This document shows positions 1 to 8,190 of a DNA stretch of 33,671 nt, one piece after another; positions within the stretch are counted from its first letter, which is position 1; the number at the start of each line of letters is the position of its first letter. A program made the translations under genes and the position numbers. The notes under the pieces are model-generated. The model worked only from the letters and a program-made list of their open reading frames with translations. It did no database searches and was not told where the DNA came from. Where the stretch lies: contig JAQWIL010000031.1 of the NCBI GenBank assembly GCA_029248885.1, positions 1 through 33,671 on the forward strand, written 5' to 3'. Source of the DNA: Flavobacteriaceae bacterium (GTDB lineage Bacteria; Bacteroidota; Bacteroidia; Flavobacteriales; Flavobacteriaceae).

Positions 1-4
1 TATT

Positions 5-775
5 TCATAAATCCATATTCAAAGTGACGCCAACAGGACAGTGGTCAGAATGGACAGCTTGGGGCAAGATAAACGCTCTTTCTATGTGTTTGGTCAGGGG
101 TTCGGACACCATGGCGTAGTCGATACGCCAGCCCTTATTATTGGCACGAGCATTGGCGCGGTAGCTCCACCAACTATAATTGTGTGGCTCTTCATTGAGA
201 TGACGGAACGAATCGGTAAAGCCTTGATGCATAAACTGATCTATCCACGCACGTTCTTCGGGCAAAAAGCCAGAAACCTTGGCGTTTCGCACGGGGTCAT
301 GGATGTCGATGGCTTCGTGGCAGATATTATAGTCTCCGCAAATCACCAAATTGGGATATTCGTTTTTAAGTTCATTGATATAGGTCTGAAAGTCATCCAT
401 ATAGGTAAACTTAAACGCCAAACGCTCGGGATTGGTTCCCGAAGGTAGATATAAGCTCATGACCGATACCCCGTCGAAATCGACACGGAGGTTGCGCCCT
501 TCGGTGTCCATATAGTCGATGCCGGTGCCATAGACCACCTTGTTTGGCTCTTGTTTGCACAATACCGCCACGCCGCTATATCCCTTTTTTTGAGCAGGAT
601 ACCAATAGTTGTGGTGATACCCCAATTCTTTAAACACACTTGGGTCAAATTGATCGGGAGTGGCTTTAATTTCTTGTAGGCAGAGCACATCGGGGGAAGC
701 TGCTTGTAGCCAAGCTAAAAAATCTTTGCGCAATGCTGCGCGGATGCCATTGACGTTATAGGAGATGATCTTCAT
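5..775 (-). CDS. xth: Exodeoxyribonuclease III (AP endonuclease, ExoIII/APE1 family)
   Basis: Cytoplasmic base-excision-repair enzyme that cuts DNA at abasic sites and degrades 3' ends. The 256-residue product has the usual family length and the expected motif order: N7 in SYNVNGIRAA, metal ligand E35 in LQEIK, GYSGVAV at 66-71, Y109 in LYLPSG, D148 and N150 in GDYN, NARANNKGWRIDY at 208-220, and the catalytic D244-H245 pair in SDHCPV. I start at the Met of MKIISYN because the frame's earlier Met adds ten residues not expected in the family. A near-consensus -7 box (CATCTTTG, complement of 789-796) lies 13 bases upstream of this start. It is divergent from the next gene. Function is secure from motifs; sub-type by name is family knowledge. 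Confidence 0.95.
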   Translation of the reverse strand: MKIISYNVNGIRAALRKDFLAWLQAASPDVLCLQEIKATPDQFDPSVFKELGYHHNYWYPAQKKGYSGVAVLCKQEPNKVVYGTGIDYMDTEGRNLRVDFDGVSVMSLYLPSGTNPERLAFKFTYMDDFQTYINELKNEYPNLVICGDYNICHEAIDIHDPVRNAKVSGFLPEERAWIDQFMHQGFTDSFRHLNEEPHNYSWWSYRANARANNKGWRIDYAMVSEPLTKHIERAFILPQAVHSDHCPVGVTLNMDL

Positions 776-855
776 GATTGCTAAAATACAAAGATGGCTA
801 GACATGAATTAAAAAAATGTTTACCTTGAACTCATGTTTATCCCATTTCTAAATC

Positions 856-1395
856 ATGAAAACGATATGCCTACTTTTTCCGTTTTTTAGTTTATCACTA
901 CTGCAAGCCCAATCGATCGGCAAATATTCTCTGGCGATCAAGGGAACGCTTGACCCCTATGCAGACAGTTACTATGCGGAAGGGGTTGAAATCAATGCCT
1001 TTTCTCGCTCTTTTGTGTATAGCTTGGGGTATATTTCTGGAGACGAGTATGTGTCTTCGGATTATCTCCCCAAGGAAAGACACACCATGATCAATGCCTT
1101 GATTGGAAAGTACATCGATTCCAAAAACCAAAAGTTTCGCTTTCAAGTTCAGACAGGGATTGGATTGCTTCTTGTCACAAAAGAGGATGTCATGACATTC
1201 CCTTCAAACGGTATTTCTGTTGAGCAAACCATAGGTCCACGAACGCTTGGGTTTCCTGTAAAAGTAGGTGGTCGCTTTCTGCCCTTTTCCTTTTTGAGTA
1301 TCGGAATCGATATTCAAGCCAATCTAAACTCCAAACGGTCAAACACGCGTCCGATGTTGAGTGTCGAATTTGGAAACATCCGATCCAAAAAATAG
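856..1395 (+). CDS. Exported protein of unknown function, possibly a small outer-membrane barrel
   Basis: A 179-residue protein with a clear Sec signal peptide (Lys, then a run of Leu/Phe/Ser, cleavage probably after LLQA near residue 18). The mature part alternates short polar turns with aromatic/glycine strands (YSLGYISG, FRFQVQTGIGLLL, PVKVGGRFLPFSFLSIGIDI) and ends in a strand-like stretch, as small outer-membrane barrels often do. I cannot name a family. It heads a group of three co-oriented small exported proteins, but its sequence is not obviously alignable with the next two. The stop is followed within eight bases by a run of nine C. Barrel topology is inferred; export is well supported. 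Confidence 0.7.
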   Translation: MKTICLLFPFFSLSLLQAQSIGKYSLAIKGTLDPYADSYYAEGVEINAFSRSFVYSLGYISGDEYVSSDYLPKERHTMINALIGKYIDSKNQKFRFQVQTGIGLLLVTKEDVMTFPSNGISVEQTIGPRTLGFPVKVGGRFLPFSFLSIGIDIQANLNSKRSNTRPMLSVEFGNIRSKK

Positions 1396-1402
1396 GTGTA
1401 GA

Positions 1403-1411
1403 CCCCCCCCC
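1403..1411. repeat. Homopolymer run of nine C
   Basis: Nine consecutive C between two small exported-protein genes, ending 49 bases before the next start codon. Such runs are uncommon in this AT-leaning sequence and are prone to slipped-strand length change, and also to sequencing error. Whether its length matters for expression of the following gene is unknown. Confidence 0.85.
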
Positions 1412-1460
1412 TTAACTGGCACAATTATTGATGCAGGTAAAGAAACCTAAATCTTAGATC

Positions 1461-2057
1461 ATGAAAACAACTTGCTTTACAATCCTCGCTTTATTGCTTA
1501 CCTCATTTGGCTTTTCCCAAACCAGTTATGGAGAGTTTACAGATGATTTTCCGAAAAATGAATTTCAAATCAATGCTTTTAATCTGCTGATATTTAGTGC
1601 ATTAGACCTAAGCTATGAACATATCATCAATGACGAATCGAGTCTTGGCGTGAGTATGCTGATTTCCTTGGACGGCACAGACCGGTTAGGCGATTACGAC
1701 AAACCCTATTATTATGAGGGGTTTGCGCTAAGTCCGTATTATCGGATTTATTTTGGGAACAAACCCTATGCGGGCTTTTTTGTCGAAAGTTTTGTGATGT
1801 TCTCCAAGGGGCATTATGATTATTATTCATGGGAAGACACAGGTTGTTATGACTGCCTGACTATTGATGATCGCTATTCTCCCTATAAGATCAAGCCCTT
1901 TACCGAACTGGGGATTGGATTTGCTGTTGGGGCGAAGTTCCTGACGAGGCGAAATTTTTCAGTTTCCATATTTGGAGGGGTTGCCCGCAACTTTTTGACA
2001 TCTCATGGCCCAGGCGTCGCACCAAAAGTGGGTATCTCATTGGGCAGGCGTTGGTAG
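1461..2057 (+). CDS. Exported barrel-like protein, paralogue A of a tandem pair
   Basis: A 198-residue protein with a signal peptide (MKTTCFTILALLLTSFGFSQ). Its mature region aligns by eye with the next gene: INAFNLLIFSALDLSYEHIINDESS against VNFLDLLLFPAFHGYYERIIDENSS, FALSPYYRIYF against FAISPYYRLYF, FFVESF against IFVEAF, and a shared end VGISLGRRW / FGLSIGKRY. The pattern of opposed strands and a final aromatic suits a small outer-membrane beta-barrel resembling DUF3575-type proteins; that family name is a guess. A CYDC pair near 130 could form a disulfide. No good -7 box is visible upstream, so it may read through from the gene before it. Confidence 0.75.
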   Translation: MKTTCFTILALLLTSFGFSQTSYGEFTDDFPKNEFQINAFNLLIFSALDLSYEHIINDESSLGVSMLISLDGTDRLGDYDKPYYYEGFALSPYYRIYFGNKPYAGFFVESFVMFSKGHYDYYSWEDTGCYDCLTIDDRYSPYKIKPFTELGIGFAVGAKFLTRRNFSVSIFGGVARNFLTSHGPGVAPKVGISLGRRW

Positions 2058-2070
2058 TTGTTGTGCTCTG

Positions 2071-2104
2071 TTTGTAGCCAATACAATAACTATTTATATC
2101 TTTG
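2071..2104 (+). promoter_or_regulatory. Probable Bacteroidetes-type promoter for paralogue B
   Basis: The -7 box TATCTTTG at 2097-2104 matches TAnnTTTG exactly and lies 20 bases before the ATG at 2125. A TTTG at 2071-2074 could be the -33 element, with a 22-base spacer that is slightly long against the usual 19-21. Confidence 0.55.
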
Positions 2105-2124
2105 GGCCAGATAAAACACAAAAA

Positions 2125-2742
2125 ATGAAACCAATTTTCTTTTCGATCACCTTTCTTTTTCTTTTTTCTATTCTATCTGCCCAAGAGGAGTCAGAGGAAA
2201 AGGTAATCAAAGTTGAAATCGTCAAAGACTCTTCTTTTGAAGCCGCTGATACTTTTGGAAATAACGAGATTAGAGTTAACTTTTTAGATTTACTTCTTTT
2301 CCCTGCATTCCACGGGTATTATGAAAGAATTATCGACGAAAATTCCAGCTATGGAACAGGACTATTTGTCAATTTTGGTGATAGTTTAAGTTCTGATGTT
2401 GTTCAACGTCGTTTTGCGATTTCCCCATATTATAGGTTATACTTTTTAAATAGAAGAGACTACGGCACCAAGGGGATATTTGTGGAGGCATTTAGTTCGT
2501 TTGCCACTTCCAAAGACGAAGATAGTAGTAACTATGATGAGCTTACAGACAGTTATATAGAGAGAGATAATATCTTTAGAGTTTCACTTGGGGTTACATT
2601 TGGAAGAAAATGGATTAGTCGATCTGGATATACCTATGAACCTTTTGTTGGAGTTGGCAGATATTTGGATAATCATGGTTCGAATGGAAGTAATCCAGAA
2701 GCGCACGTTAGGTTTGGGCTTTCAATTGGCAAGAGATACTAA
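2125..2742 (+). CDS. Exported barrel-like protein, paralogue B of a tandem pair
   Basis: A 205-residue protein starting at MKPIFF. The open frame extends 40 codons further upstream, but that part reads antisense-like residues without a signal peptide, whereas this Met is followed by a clean signal sequence ending near SAQ and is preceded by an exact -7 box. After an acidic linker (about residues 20-48) the sequence follows paralogue A through FLDLLLFPAFHGYYERIIDENSS, AISPYYRLYF, VSLGVTFGRKW and FGLSIGKRY. It is probably an outer-membrane barrel made by tandem duplication. Its role is unknown. It is convergent with glycyl-tRNA synthetase across 11 bases. Confidence 0.75.
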   Translation: MKPIFFSITFLFLFSILSAQEESEEKVIKVEIVKDSSFEAADTFGNNEIRVNFLDLLLFPAFHGYYERIIDENSSYGTGLFVNFGDSLSSDVVQRRFAISPYYRLYFLNRRDYGTKGIFVEAFSSFATSKDEDSSNYDELTDSYIERDNIFRVSLGVTFGRKWISRSGYTYEPFVGVGRYLDNHGSNGSNPEAHVRFGLSIGKRY

Positions 2743-2753
2743 TTTTAACTCGT

Positions 2754-4286
2754 TTAGAGTAACCAATTCTTGAGATTCAATTTTGTGTTCAGCAATTGGG
2801 GTAACTCTTTGACTGCCACCCGAATTTGTTCCATAGAGTCCCTTTCTCGTAGAGTAACCGTTTGATCTTCCAAGGTTTGGTGATCAACCGTAACACAATA
2901 TGGTGTTCCGAGCGCGTCTTGTCGTCTGTATCGACGGCCAACCGCATCTTTCTCATCATAAGCTGTCGAGTAATCCCATTTTAAATCTGCAACCAAATCA
3001 CGAGCAAGATCCGGCAAACCATCCTTTTTCACTAAGGGTAAAATGGCAACCTGAGTCGGTGCCAAAACGGCGGGTAATCGCAATACCGTTCGTGAGTTTC
3101 CATCTTCAAGTTGTTCCTCTTGCAAGCTGTGAGAAAGCACCGCCAAAAACATCCGATCCAATCCGATTGAAGTTTCTAAAACATAAGGCGTGTAACTTTC
3201 GTTGCGTTCTGGATCAAAGTATTGTAATTTCTTTCCTGAGTATTCCTCATGACTTCCAAGATCAAAATCTGTTCGGGAGTGAATCCCCTCTAATTCTTTA
3301 AAGCCAAACGGAAATTTAAATTCAATATCACAGGCAGCATCGGCATAGTGCGCCAGTTTTTCGTGATCGTGAAATCGATAGTTTTCCTCGCCCATCCCCA
3401 AAGATAGATGCCAGTTGAGGCGGGTTTTTTTCCAATGGTCATACCACTCTTTTTGTGACCCCGGAGGAATGAAAAATTGCATTTCCATTTGCTCAAATTC
3501 TCGCATACGGAAAATAAACTGTCGTGCAACAATCTCATTTCGGAATGCTTTACCCGTCTGAGCAATTCCAAAAGGAATTTTCATACGTCCCGATTTTTGT
3601 ACATTCAAAAAGTTTACAAAAATCCCTTGGGCTGTTTCTGGGCGTAAGTACAGGTCGGTCGCATGATCGGCAGAAGCGCCGAGCTTGGTGCCAAACATCA
3701 AGTTGAATTGCTTGACATCCGTCCAGTTTTTTGAACCAGAGAATGGACATACAATTTCCAGTTCTTCGATAAGTGCTTTGACATCAGCAAGGTCTTCCGC
3801 CTCTAAAGACTTGGCCATTCGAGCACTGATTGCGCTTGCCTTTTCTTGATAACCAACCACGCGAGGGTTTGTCGACACAAATTGCTCTCTGTCAAACGAA
3901 TCCCCAAAACGCTTGGCGGCCTTGGTGACTTCTTTTTCGATTTTCCCTTCCAGTTTTGCGATATAGTCCTCGATTAACACATCGGCACGATAGCGTTTTT
4001 TGGAGTCTTTATTATCAATCAATGGGTCGTTAAAGGCATCGACGTGCCCCGATGCTTTCCAAGTTGTGGGGTGCATAAAAATGGCAGCATCTAGTCCAAC
4101 GATATTCTCGTTGAGTTGCACCATGGATTTCCACCAATAGTTGCGAATGTTGTTTTTGAGCAGTACGCCCTGTTGCCCATAATCATACACGGCACTCAGC
4201 CCATCGTAAATATCGCTCGACGGAAAGACAAAGCCATATTCTTTGGCATGAGCAATCACTTTTTTAAACTGGTCGGTTTCAGACAT
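2754..4286 (-). CDS. glyS: Glycyl-tRNA synthetase, single-chain homodimeric class II type
   Basis: Charges tRNA-Gly with glycine in the cytoplasm. The 510-residue length fits the alpha2 form rather than the separate alpha and beta chains of many other bacteria. Visible marks are the N-terminal YGFVFPSSDIYDGLSAVYDYGQQG, the RPETAQG glycine-site motif at 215-221, class II motif 2 (FRNEI at 248-252 followed by FRMREFEQMEMQFF), motif 3 (IGLDRMFLAVL near 380) and a C-terminal anticodon-binding domain from about 405. Its -7 box is only four bases upstream of the ATG. It is divergent from comF. Confidence 0.97.
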   Translation of the reverse strand: MSETDQFKKVIAHAKEYGFVFPSSDIYDGLSAVYDYGQQGVLLKNNIRNYWWKSMVQLNENIVGLDAAIFMHPTTWKASGHVDAFNDPLIDNKDSKKRYRADVLIEDYIAKLEGKIEKEVTKAAKRFGDSFDREQFVSTNPRVVGYQEKASAISARMAKSLEAEDLADVKALIEELEIVCPFSGSKNWTDVKQFNLMFGTKLGASADHATDLYLRPETAQGIFVNFLNVQKSGRMKIPFGIAQTGKAFRNEIVARQFIFRMREFEQMEMQFFIPPGSQKEWYDHWKKTRLNWHLSLGMGEENYRFHDHEKLAHYADAACDIEFKFPFGFKELEGIHSRTDFDLGSHEEYSGKKLQYFDPERNESYTPYVLETSIGLDRMFLAVLSHSLQEEQLEDGNSRTVLRLPAVLAPTQVAILPLVKKDGLPDLARDLVADLKWDYSTAYDEKDAVGRRYRRQDALGTPYCVTVDHQTLEDQTVTLRERDSMEQIRVAVKELPQLLNTKLNLKNWLL

Positions 4287-4290
4287 GGCG

Positions 4291-4298
4291 CAAAAATA
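4291..4298 (-). promoter_or_regulatory. -7 promoter box of glyS, four bases from the start codon
   Basis: On the minus strand TATTTTTG matches TAnnTTTG exactly and is followed by CGCC and then the glyS ATG. Transcription would start at or very near the first codon, suggesting a leaderless or almost leaderless mRNA. No convincing -33 TTTG was found at normal spacing. Confidence 0.5.
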
Positions 4299-4336
4299 AG
4301 CTTTCTTTTGTAAATTGAATGACCAATTGATGCCCC

Positions 4337-5032
4337 ATGTATACTGTTTTTGATGACTTCCTGCAGACGCTTTTCCCTAATTATTGCCTTGGTTGTAAAT
4401 CTGCTGTTCCTAAAAAAACTATTCTTTGCCTCCACTGTTTAAGCGAACTGCCAGCAACCAATTCCCATTTCAGCAACTCCAATCCCCTGGTCAAGTTACT
4501 CCACCAACTCACCACCATTTCTTATGCAACATCTTTGTTTTATTTTGAACAACAAGGACTTGTTCAACAACTCATTCACCAATTGAAATACATGAACAGA
4601 GAGCAGCTCGGAAGTCTATTTGGTGCTCAACTCGGGCAAAAGCTCGTCAATAGTCCCTTTTTATCCTGCGACCTTGTTGTGCCCATCCCCTTACACAAAC
4701 GCAGGCATCGACAACGGGGCTATAACCAAGTTTCGCAATTTGGACAACAACTCGCCAAACAACTTCAAATCGACTATGTTCCGCAAAATTTAGTCCGCCA
4801 CAAGGCCACAAAAACCTTGGTCCGACTCAACGCTCATCAGCGGACTGCGCAGATCAAGGATGCCTTTTCCGTTGTCGATTCTTCTGTTTTTGCTGGAAAG
4901 CATTTGCTGCTGGTTGATGATGTGGTCACAACTGGAACCACCTTGTCTGGGGCAGCAAACTGCTTGTTGCAGATTAAGGGTGTTCGGGTTTCTGTAGCCA
5001 CAATCGCATTTGCCAAATCCCCTCTTCCTTAG
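4337..5032 (+). CDS. comF: ComF family phosphoribosyltransferase-like protein
   Basis: A 231-residue ComF-type protein. It has an N-terminal four-cysteine zinc ribbon (C17, C20, C31, C34), the HKRRHRQRGYNQ block at 120-131, and a type I phosphoribosyltransferase PRPP loop (LVDDVVTTGTT at 192-202). ComF proteins are linked to handling of single-stranded DNA during natural transformation, but in most bacteria the enzymatic activity is unproven. It lies 50 bases from divergent glyS and 26 bases before the Ig-like lipoprotein, so those two plus-strand genes may be co-transcribed. Family assignment is secure; a competence role here is only inferred. Confidence 0.9.
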   Translation: MYTVFDDFLQTLFPNYCLGCKSAVPKKTILCLHCLSELPATNSHFSNSNPLVKLLHQLTTISYATSLFYFEQQGLVQQLIHQLKYMNREQLGSLFGAQLGQKLVNSPFLSCDLVVPIPLHKRRHRQRGYNQVSQFGQQLAKQLQIDYVPQNLVRHKATKTLVRLNAHQRTAQIKDAFSVVDSSVFAGKHLLLVDDVVTTGTTLSGAANCLLQIKGVRVSVATIAFAKSPLP

Positions 5033-5058
5033 TCCTGAAAATAGTCGTTTCTTTGTAG

Positions 5059-6663
5059 TTGATGAGACATACCTTTTCACTGGTTTTGTGGAGTTTGATA
5101 ACGCTGTTGTTTGTGCAATGTGCAAAGCGTGGAAATCCCACTGGTGGGCCCGAGGACGAAACCCCGCCAGTCTTGTTGCGCGCAGTTCCCGAACTGAATG
5201 CAACACAGTTTCGTGAGGATCGCGTTCGTCTGTATTTTGACGAGTATGTAAAACTCAACAAACTCAAAGAACAGCTCATTATTTCTCCACCTCTCGATCC
5301 GGCTACCTATACCATTTCACCGCAAAGCACTGCTGCCAAGTATGTGCAAATCGAACTTATGGATTCACTCCAAGCAAACACCACCTATAATTTTAATTTC
5401 GGGCAGAGCATTGTCGATAACAACGAAGGAAATCCATATCCGTATTTCCGCTACGTATTCTCCACTGGGGATTATGTCGATTCCCTTCAAGTGCGTGGTA
5501 CGATTGGGAATGCCTTTGGGAGAGAAGCCAAAAACTTTGTGTCCGTGATGCTCTATGCTGTCGATAGCACCTATACCGATTCCCTCATTTATAACCGTCC
5601 GCCTGATTACCTTTCCAACACCCTCGATAGTTTGGCGGTTTTTGAAATTGACAATGTCCGCGCTGGACGCTATTTGCTCATCGCCCAAAAGGACATCGCA
5701 AACAATTACACTTTTGATCAAAGCGTTGATGATATTGCTTTTGCCAACGACTTTATCGAGTTGCCCACAGATAGCTTGTTTCATCTGGATTTGTTTCAAG
5801 AACAAACCGACTTTTCATTGGGACGTAGCTTTCAAGCAGGTCAAAATCGAATCGGGCTGGGTTATTACGGCGACCCAACTGCTTTGGAAGTACTTCCGCT
5901 AAACCTTCCCGACAGTGTGCAGACCATTCAATCTTTTGATAAAGAAACGGATACCTTATATGTTTGGTACAACAACCTCAAAGCCGACTCTTTGCAGTTC
6001 GACATCCGCTATGACACGCTTAAGGTTCAACGCACACATCAAATCCGAAAGGCAGAAGTGGATTCTCTCACCATAACCCCTAGCATCACAGGCGTTTTAC
6101 ATTTGAGCGATACCCTACGTATGGAAACCTCAACTCCCATTTTGACGATTGATAAATCACAAATGCGTCTTCTCGATCGTGACTCGATTCCTGTTCCATT
6201 TGATGTCTCTGTTGAAGACCCGCACCGTATTCTCTTTGATTTTGACATCCTGCCAAACGACAACTACCGATTGGACGTATTTCCAGGTGCAATCACCGAC
6301 TTTTTTAATACGTCTAACGATACCGTTCAAATGCGGTTTCGCACCCAAAAGCCCGCTGACTATGGGAGTTTGTATCTACAGCTTGTAGGGGTGCCGAGCT
6401 ACCCAATCATCGTGCAACTCACAGACGAAAATGAAAATCTTGTTCGCAGCTTACCCATAGAAGCCCCGCAACGACGAGTTGTCTTTGCCAACCTACAACC
6501 CAAGAAGTACTATGTGCGATTGATCGTAGATAAAAACAACAATGGGAAATGGGATAGTGGACGATTTCTCGATCGCCGTTATCCAGAAAGTGTTTATCAC
6601 CATGAACCCCTCCTCGATGTGCGTGCCAATTGGGAGTTACAAGAGCAGTTTAGGATAGAGTAA
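5059..6663 (+). CDS. Ig-like (Big_5 type) domain lipoprotein
   Basis: A 534-residue lipoprotein. The signal peptide ends in the lipobox LFVQC with C21 as the lipidated residue, followed by KRGNPTGGPEDETPPVLL. This opening, PTGGPxDxxPP then an FDEYV strand, is typical of a conserved Bacteroidetes lipoprotein family with a SbsA-like Ig (Big_5) domain at about 36-135. The middle and C-terminal parts are beta-rich, with a second Ig-like block near 370-425 (DFDILPNDNYRLDVFPGAI) and an RLIVDKNNNGKWD carboxypeptidase-regulatory-like ending. It follows comF, and its last 14 bases overlap the convergent amidase. Either of the two adjacent ATGs at 5059 and 5062 could be used. The function is unknown. 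Confidence 0.8.
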   Translation: MMRHTFSLVLWSLITLLFVQCAKRGNPTGGPEDETPPVLLRAVPELNATQFREDRVRLYFDEYVKLNKLKEQLIISPPLDPATYTISPQSTAAKYVQIELMDSLQANTTYNFNFGQSIVDNNEGNPYPYFRYVFSTGDYVDSLQVRGTIGNAFGREAKNFVSVMLYAVDSTYTDSLIYNRPPDYLSNTLDSLAVFEIDNVRAGRYLLIAQKDIANNYTFDQSVDDIAFANDFIELPTDSLFHLDLFQEQTDFSLGRSFQAGQNRIGLGYYGDPTALEVLPLNLPDSVQTIQSFDKETDTLYVWYNNLKADSLQFDIRYDTLKVQRTHQIRKAEVDSLTITPSITGVLHLSDTLRMETSTPILTIDKSQMRLLDRDSIPVPFDVSVEDPHRILFDFDILPNDNYRLDVFPGAITDFFNTSNDTVQMRFRTQKPADYGSLYLQLVGVPSYPIIVQLTDENENLVRSLPIEAPQRRVVFANLQPKKYYVRLIVDKNNNGKWDSGRFLDRRYPESVYHHEPLLDVRANWELQEQFRIE

Positions 6664-7423
6664 AGTCATCTCGATCTTGTAGAAAAGGGAGTTTTTTTCG
6701 AGTTGTTTCCAGTTTTGACTTATCGATGACGATATGCGCTATCGTTTGCTCTTCGCCTAAAAACCCCTCACGGTCTCCCATCGCATTGTAAATGGCAGAG
6801 TGCCCTGGGTACTGCAATCGATAGGCATCACGCCCCACGCGATTTACCCCAATGGTGTAGACCATGTTTTCGATCGCACGGGCGCTAAGGAGCGTATCCC
6901 ACGCCTGGATTCGTGCTTCTGGCCAATTGGCAACACAAATCAGCAAATCATAATCATCATTGTTGCGACAAAATACAGGGAAACGCAAGTCATAACAAAT
7001 AATCGGGCGAATTCGCCAACCCATATAGTCGATCGTAACGGAGTCTGTCCCCGCTCGATAGACATTTGATTCTCCTGAAGGCGTATAAGGGTGATACTTA
7101 TCATAGGTATCCATGCTACCATCGGGGTGTACAAAGAAAAAACGATTGTAAAACTGCCCTTTATCAACTATCGCTAAACTCCCGCAAACCGCTGCCTTGT
7201 GCACCTTTGCCTGCTCTTGCATCCACAACACCGATGAGCCATTTGGGGCTTCTGCGACTTGTTCTGGCGTCATCGTAAAGCCAGTTGCCCAAGTTTCGGG
7301 AAGTACAATCAGCTGAACACTTTTTTGTAATTGATGAAGGTGTTCAGCAATCAATTGTTGATTGGCTTGTGAGTCGTGCCAAATCGTATTGGGTTGTAGT
7401 AAAGCAATGTCTAGGGTTTGCAT
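6650..7423 (-). CDS. Nitrilase-superfamily carbon-nitrogen hydrolase (omega-amidase / YafV-like)
   Basis: Cytoplasmic amidase, probably hydrolysing omega-amides of 2-oxo acids such as 2-oxoglutaramate. The nitrilase-fold catalytic triad is visible: E43 in LPETW, K109 in YDKYHPY and C143 in IICYDLRFP. The length of 257 residues is normal for this branch. It lies 18 bases downstream of sdhB on the same strand, so it may be the last gene of the sdh transcript. Substrate is inferred from similarity to YafV/Nit2-like enzymes and not shown by the sequence. Confidence 0.9.
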   Translation of the reverse strand: MQTLDIALLQPNTIWHDSQANQQLIAEHLHQLQKSVQLIVLPETWATGFTMTPEQVAEAPNGSSVLWMQEQAKVHKAAVCGSLAIVDKGQFYNRFFFVHPDGSMDTYDKYHPYTPSGESNVYRAGTDSVTIDYMGWRIRPIICYDLRFPVFCRNNDDYDLLICVANWPEARIQAWDTLLSARAIENMVYTIGVNRVGRDAYRLQYPGHSAIYNAMGDREGFLGEEQTIAHIVIDKSKLETTRKKLPFLQDRDDFTLS

Positions 7424-7441
7424 GGGGTAAAGGTCTTGTTT

Positions 7442-8188
7442 TTACCCCTTCACATTCGCCGATAGATATTCTCGGTTCATGCGGGCGATATTTTCCAATG
7501 AAATCCCTTTGGGGCATTCCACCTCACAGGCACCAGTGTTGGTGCAGTTTCCAAAGCCCTCTTCATCCATTTGACTGACCATATTTAGCACACGATCAGT
7601 CGCCTCTACCTGACCTTGTGGGAGCAAAGCGTATTGAGATACTTTGGCCGAAACAAATAACATGGCAGATGCGTTTTTACAAGTTGCCACACAAGCACCA
7701 CATCCAATACAAGTTGCCGCGTCAAAGGCCTTATCGGCATCCGCTTTTTCAATTGGAATCGCATTGGCATCTTGGGTGTTCCCTGAAGTGTTTACCGATA
7801 CAAACCCTCCTGCATGTTGAATTCGATCAAAGGCCGTTCGGTCTACAACCAAGTCCTTAATCACAGGGAATGGCTTTGCACGAAAGGGCTCAATGTGAAT
7901 GGTATCCCCGTCTTTAAATTTTCGCATATGCAACTGGCATGTGGTGACCAAACGATCTGGACCGTGGGCTTCTCCGTTGATAAACATCGAACAAGAACCG
8001 CAGATTCCTTCTCGGCAGTCATGATCAAAAGCAACAGGGTCAATCCCTTGTTCCATCAGCTGTTCGTTGAGCACATCCATCATTTCCAAAAAGGACATAT
8101 CGGGGGACACGCCATCCAGTGAATAGGTTTGTATGCTCCCTTTTGCGGCGGCGTTTTCTTGTCGCCAGATTTTTAGTTTCAATTTCAT
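7442..8188 (-). CDS. sdhB: Succinate dehydrogenase / fumarate reductase iron-sulfur subunit
   Basis: Electron-transfer subunit of complex II, carrying electrons from the SdhA flavin to quinone at the inner face of the cytoplasmic membrane. The 248-residue protein has a plant-ferredoxin-type [2Fe-2S] cluster (C58, C63, C66, C84) and a C-terminal ferredoxin-like pair of clusters (C160, C163, C166, C170 and C215, C221, C225). It is encoded two bases after sdhA. Direction of the reaction in vivo is not evident from sequence. Confidence 0.96.
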   Translation of the reverse strand: MKLKLKIWRQENAAAKGSIQTYSLDGVSPDMSFLEMMDVLNEQLMEQGIDPVAFDHDCREGICGSCSMFINGEAHGPDRLVTTCQLHMRKFKDGDTIHIEPFRAKPFPVIKDLVVDRTAFDRIQHAGGFVSVNTSGNTQDANAIPIEKADADKAFDAATCIGCGACVATCKNASAMLFVSAKVSQYALLPQGQVEATDRVLNMVSQMDEEGFGNCTNTGACEVECPKGISLENIARMNREYLSANVKG

Positions 8189-8190
8189 CG

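Noticed and set aside
41..448. A 135-codon plus-strand frame opposite exonuclease III.
   Set aside because: Shadow frame of a well-supported gene; no family features.
1423..1435. A 13-base word (aattattgatgca) shared with 10868-10880 before sdhC, considered as a common operator.
   Set aside because: A match of this length between two AT-rich sites is expected by chance in 33 kb, and the two genes have no common theme.
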